Assembly: GCA_937892405.1 (NCBI GenBank)
Contig: CALAFS010000292.1
Location: 1-6,797, forward strand
Reading direction: 5' to 3'
DNA: 6,797 nucleotides
DNA from: an uncultured Clostridia bacterium
GTDB lineage: Bacteria > Bacillota > Clostridia > Oscillospirales > CAG-272
Below the pieces are notes generated by a model. The model was given only the letters and a program-made list of their open reading frames with translations, was not told the origin of the DNA and did no database searches. The position numbers were made by a program, and so were the translations under genes. Position 1 is the first letter of the stretch, and the number at the start of each line of letters is the position of its first letter. Below are positions 5,458 to 6,797 of this stretch, one piece after another.

Positions 5458-5505
5458 GGGTTCGTCATACAACAAAAAGTACGGCGAACCCGAGAGGAGA
5501 TCTCG
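5458..5505 (+). promoter_or_regulatory. Paired hairpins presenting the murE ribosome binding site
   Basis: GGGTTCGTC (5458-5466) can pair with GGCGAACCC (5483-5491, one G-U pair), leaving a 16-nt loop. It is followed by CGAGA (5491-5495) pairing with TCTCG (5501-5505), which places most of the AGGAG site (5495-5499) in the small loop. There is no T tract, so it is not an intrinsic terminator. It may stabilise the 5' end of a processed murE message or tune initiation; this is inference. Confidence 0.45.
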
Positions 5506-5506
5506 T

Positions 5507-6797
5507 ATGAAACTGTCCGAGCTGATTTTTGAAAATGAATTCTATTCCGACGCCGACATCGGAGAGATTGAGGTCGGGTCGGTCACCTCCGACACCTCTG
5601 CCGTGGGACGGGAAACGGCGTTCGTTCTTTTACCCGGGGTGCGCTTTGACACCGGAAAAATCGTCTCGTTTGTCGTAGCGAAGCGCCCGAAGGTCATCAT
5701 CTGTGAGTCCCTGCCCGAAGACGCGGCGGAGGATATTCCGGTTCTCTTCGTAAAGAACGCAAGACGCACGCTCTCCTTCATGCTATCCCGCTTCTGGGGG
5801 ATTGATTACGGAAAAATGACTTTTGTCGGCATTACCGGCACCAACGGCAAAAGCAGTACCGCCGTCATGCTCGTCGCGGCTCTTCGCGCCGCGGGACACA
5901 AGGTCGGTCTTTTCGGCACCGGAAAAATAGAAACGGACGGTGTGCGTCTGACACCGGAAACTTACAGCATGACGACACCGGATCCGTCTCTCCTCTATCC
6001 GATGCTCCGAAAAATGCAGGACGCGGAGTGTGACATGATAGTCATGGAGGTATCGAGCCATGCGTTGGCACTGGAAAAGGTGGCGCCGATTCCCTTTTCT
6101 TACGCCTTGTTTACCAACCTTTCGCCGGAGCACCTCGACTTTCACAAATCTATGGAGGAGTATGCGGCGGCAAAAGCGCGGCTCTTCTCCATGGCGGAGG
6201 TCGGTATTTTCAATATCGACGACGCATATGCGGAAGAGATGATCCGTCTCGCGCCCTGCCGGGTTCTGCGCGTCGGTGCGCTGGAGCGCGGGGAGATCTG
6301 TGCCACGGAAATCGAAGATCACGGTCTTGACGGTGTGTCCTATCTTTACCGTACCGGCAACCTTTCTTTTCTCGTGAAGCTGTCGGTACCCGGGGTCTAT
6401 AATGTTTACAACTCCATGCTCGCGCTGACTGCCGCCATCGCGCTCGGTGTCAAACCCTGCATAGCAAAGCGGGCAATCTGTGATCTCCCGGGCATTGAAG
6501 GGCGCATGGAAACCGTCAGAGCAGACGGTATCACCGTAGTGATCGACTACGCGCACACCGAAGAGGCGCTGCGGTGCGCGCTTCGCACCGCAAGGAAAAG
6601 CACGGCGGGGCGGCTCTTCGTCCTCTTCGGCTGCGGCGGAGAGCGTGACCGCACCAAGCGCCCGAAGATGGCGGCGACGGCGGAATCTCTCGCCGACGAG
6701 GTCATCGTCACCTCCGACAATCAAAGGCGGGAGGACGCCGCCTCGATTTTACGCGACATTCTCGGCGGGTTCCGCAAGGAAAACCACAGGGTCATCT
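5507..6797 (+). CDS. murE: MurE, UDP-MurNAc-L-Ala-D-Glu diamino-acid ligase (3' end cut off)
   Basis: This cytosolic ATP-dependent ligase adds the third stem-peptide residue, usually meso-diaminopimelate, to the peptidoglycan precursor. 430 codons are visible; the family runs to about 480-500, so the end of the C-terminal domain is missing. Motifs: ATP loop GTNGKS (111-116), TTPDP (156-160), EVSSHAL (181-187), NLSPEHLDFH, K223 in AAAKARLF (the carbamylated Lys), GRMETV (332-337), YAHTEEAL (348-355), and GCGGERDRTKRPKM (375-388). The specificity motif reads D404-N-Q-R407 instead of DNPR; the retained Arg favours meso-diaminopimelate over lysine. The N-terminal UDP-binding domain is less conserved: SDT where DSR is usual, and DT where DG-H is usual. 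AGGAG (5495-5499) lies 7 nt before the ATG. Probably cotranscribed with the PBP gene. Confidence 0.95.
   Translation, partial: MKLSELIFENEFYSDADIGEIEVGSVTSDTSAVGRETAFVLLPGVRFDTGKIVSFVVAKRPKVIICESLPEDAAEDIPVLFVKNARRTLSFMLSRFWGIDYGKMTFVGITGTNGKSSTAVMLVAALRAAGHKVGLFGTGKIETDGVRLTPETYSMTTPDPSLLYPMLRKMQDAECDMIVMEVSSHALALEKVAPIPFSYALFTNLSPEHLDFHKSMEEYAAAKARLFSMAEVGIFNIDDAYAEEMIRLAPCRVLRVGALERGEICATEIEDHGLDGVSYLYRTGNLSFLVKLSVPGVYNVYNSMLALTAAIALGVKPCIAKRAICDLPGIEGRMETVRADGITVVIDYAHTEEALRCALRTARKSTAGRLFVLFGCGGERDRTKRPKMAATAESLADEVIVTSDNQRREDAASILRDILGGFRKENHRVI

Noticed and set aside
5783..6724. A 313-codon open frame on the minus strand inside murE.
   Set aside because: It lies wholly within a gene with complete MurE motifs and has antisense-type composition, with no separate evidence for expression.
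1..6797. Search for CRISPR arrays, insertion sequences, tRNA or rRNA genes and toxin-antitoxin pairs.
   Set aside because: No regularly spaced long repeats, terminal inverted repeats with a transposase, or RNA-gene signatures are visible; nearly all the sequence is accounted for by housekeeping genes and short control regions.

Overview
The window is most likely chromosomal DNA of a Clostridia-type Bacillota. It carries the start of a division and cell-wall (dcw) cluster in the usual order mraZ, rsmH, an ftsL-position gene, a class B penicillin-binding protein, murE. The assignment rests on that gene order, strong AGGAGG-type ribosome binding sites, two PASTA domains on the penicillin-binding protein, and a Cys-rich segment in RsmH. 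The taxon is inferred from content; no rRNA or tRNA is present to confirm it.

Left arm (1-945, minus strand): a two-gene unit of a 112-residue protein of unknown function followed 24 nt later by ispD (MEP isoprenoid pathway). ispD runs off the left edge and lacks its last ~35 residues. Isoprenoid synthesis supplies the undecaprenyl carrier used by the wall enzymes encoded on the right.

Divergent control region (946-1223): very AT-rich. It holds a minus-strand promoter for the left arm and a plus-strand promoter for mraZ that are imperfect inverted copies of each other (22 of 29 positions). Each spacer contains TTTTCCGAAAA exactly 7 nt from its -10, similar to the core of a CodY box. Downstream of the mraZ -10 lie three MraZ boxes at 10-bp period, a second possible promoter overlapping them, and a CCCT-repeat leader.

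Right arm (1224-6797, plus strand): mraZ (repressor of its own operon), rsmH (16S rRNA methyltransferase), a single-pass membrane protein in the ftsL slot that lacks an obvious FtsL coiled coil, then a strong intrinsic terminator with a possible overlapping promoter, a 754-residue FtsI/SpoVD-type transpeptidase, and murE, cut by the right edge. The terminator splits the cluster into mraZ-rsmH-ftsL-like and pbp-murE units.

The proteins are mostly ordinary. The points that deserve a second look are the control region, the unusual ftsL-slot protein, the internal terminator, the unknown gene before ispD, and an altered DNPR motif in MurE. I see no clear sign of an undescribed multi-gene system, mobile element or CRISPR array.
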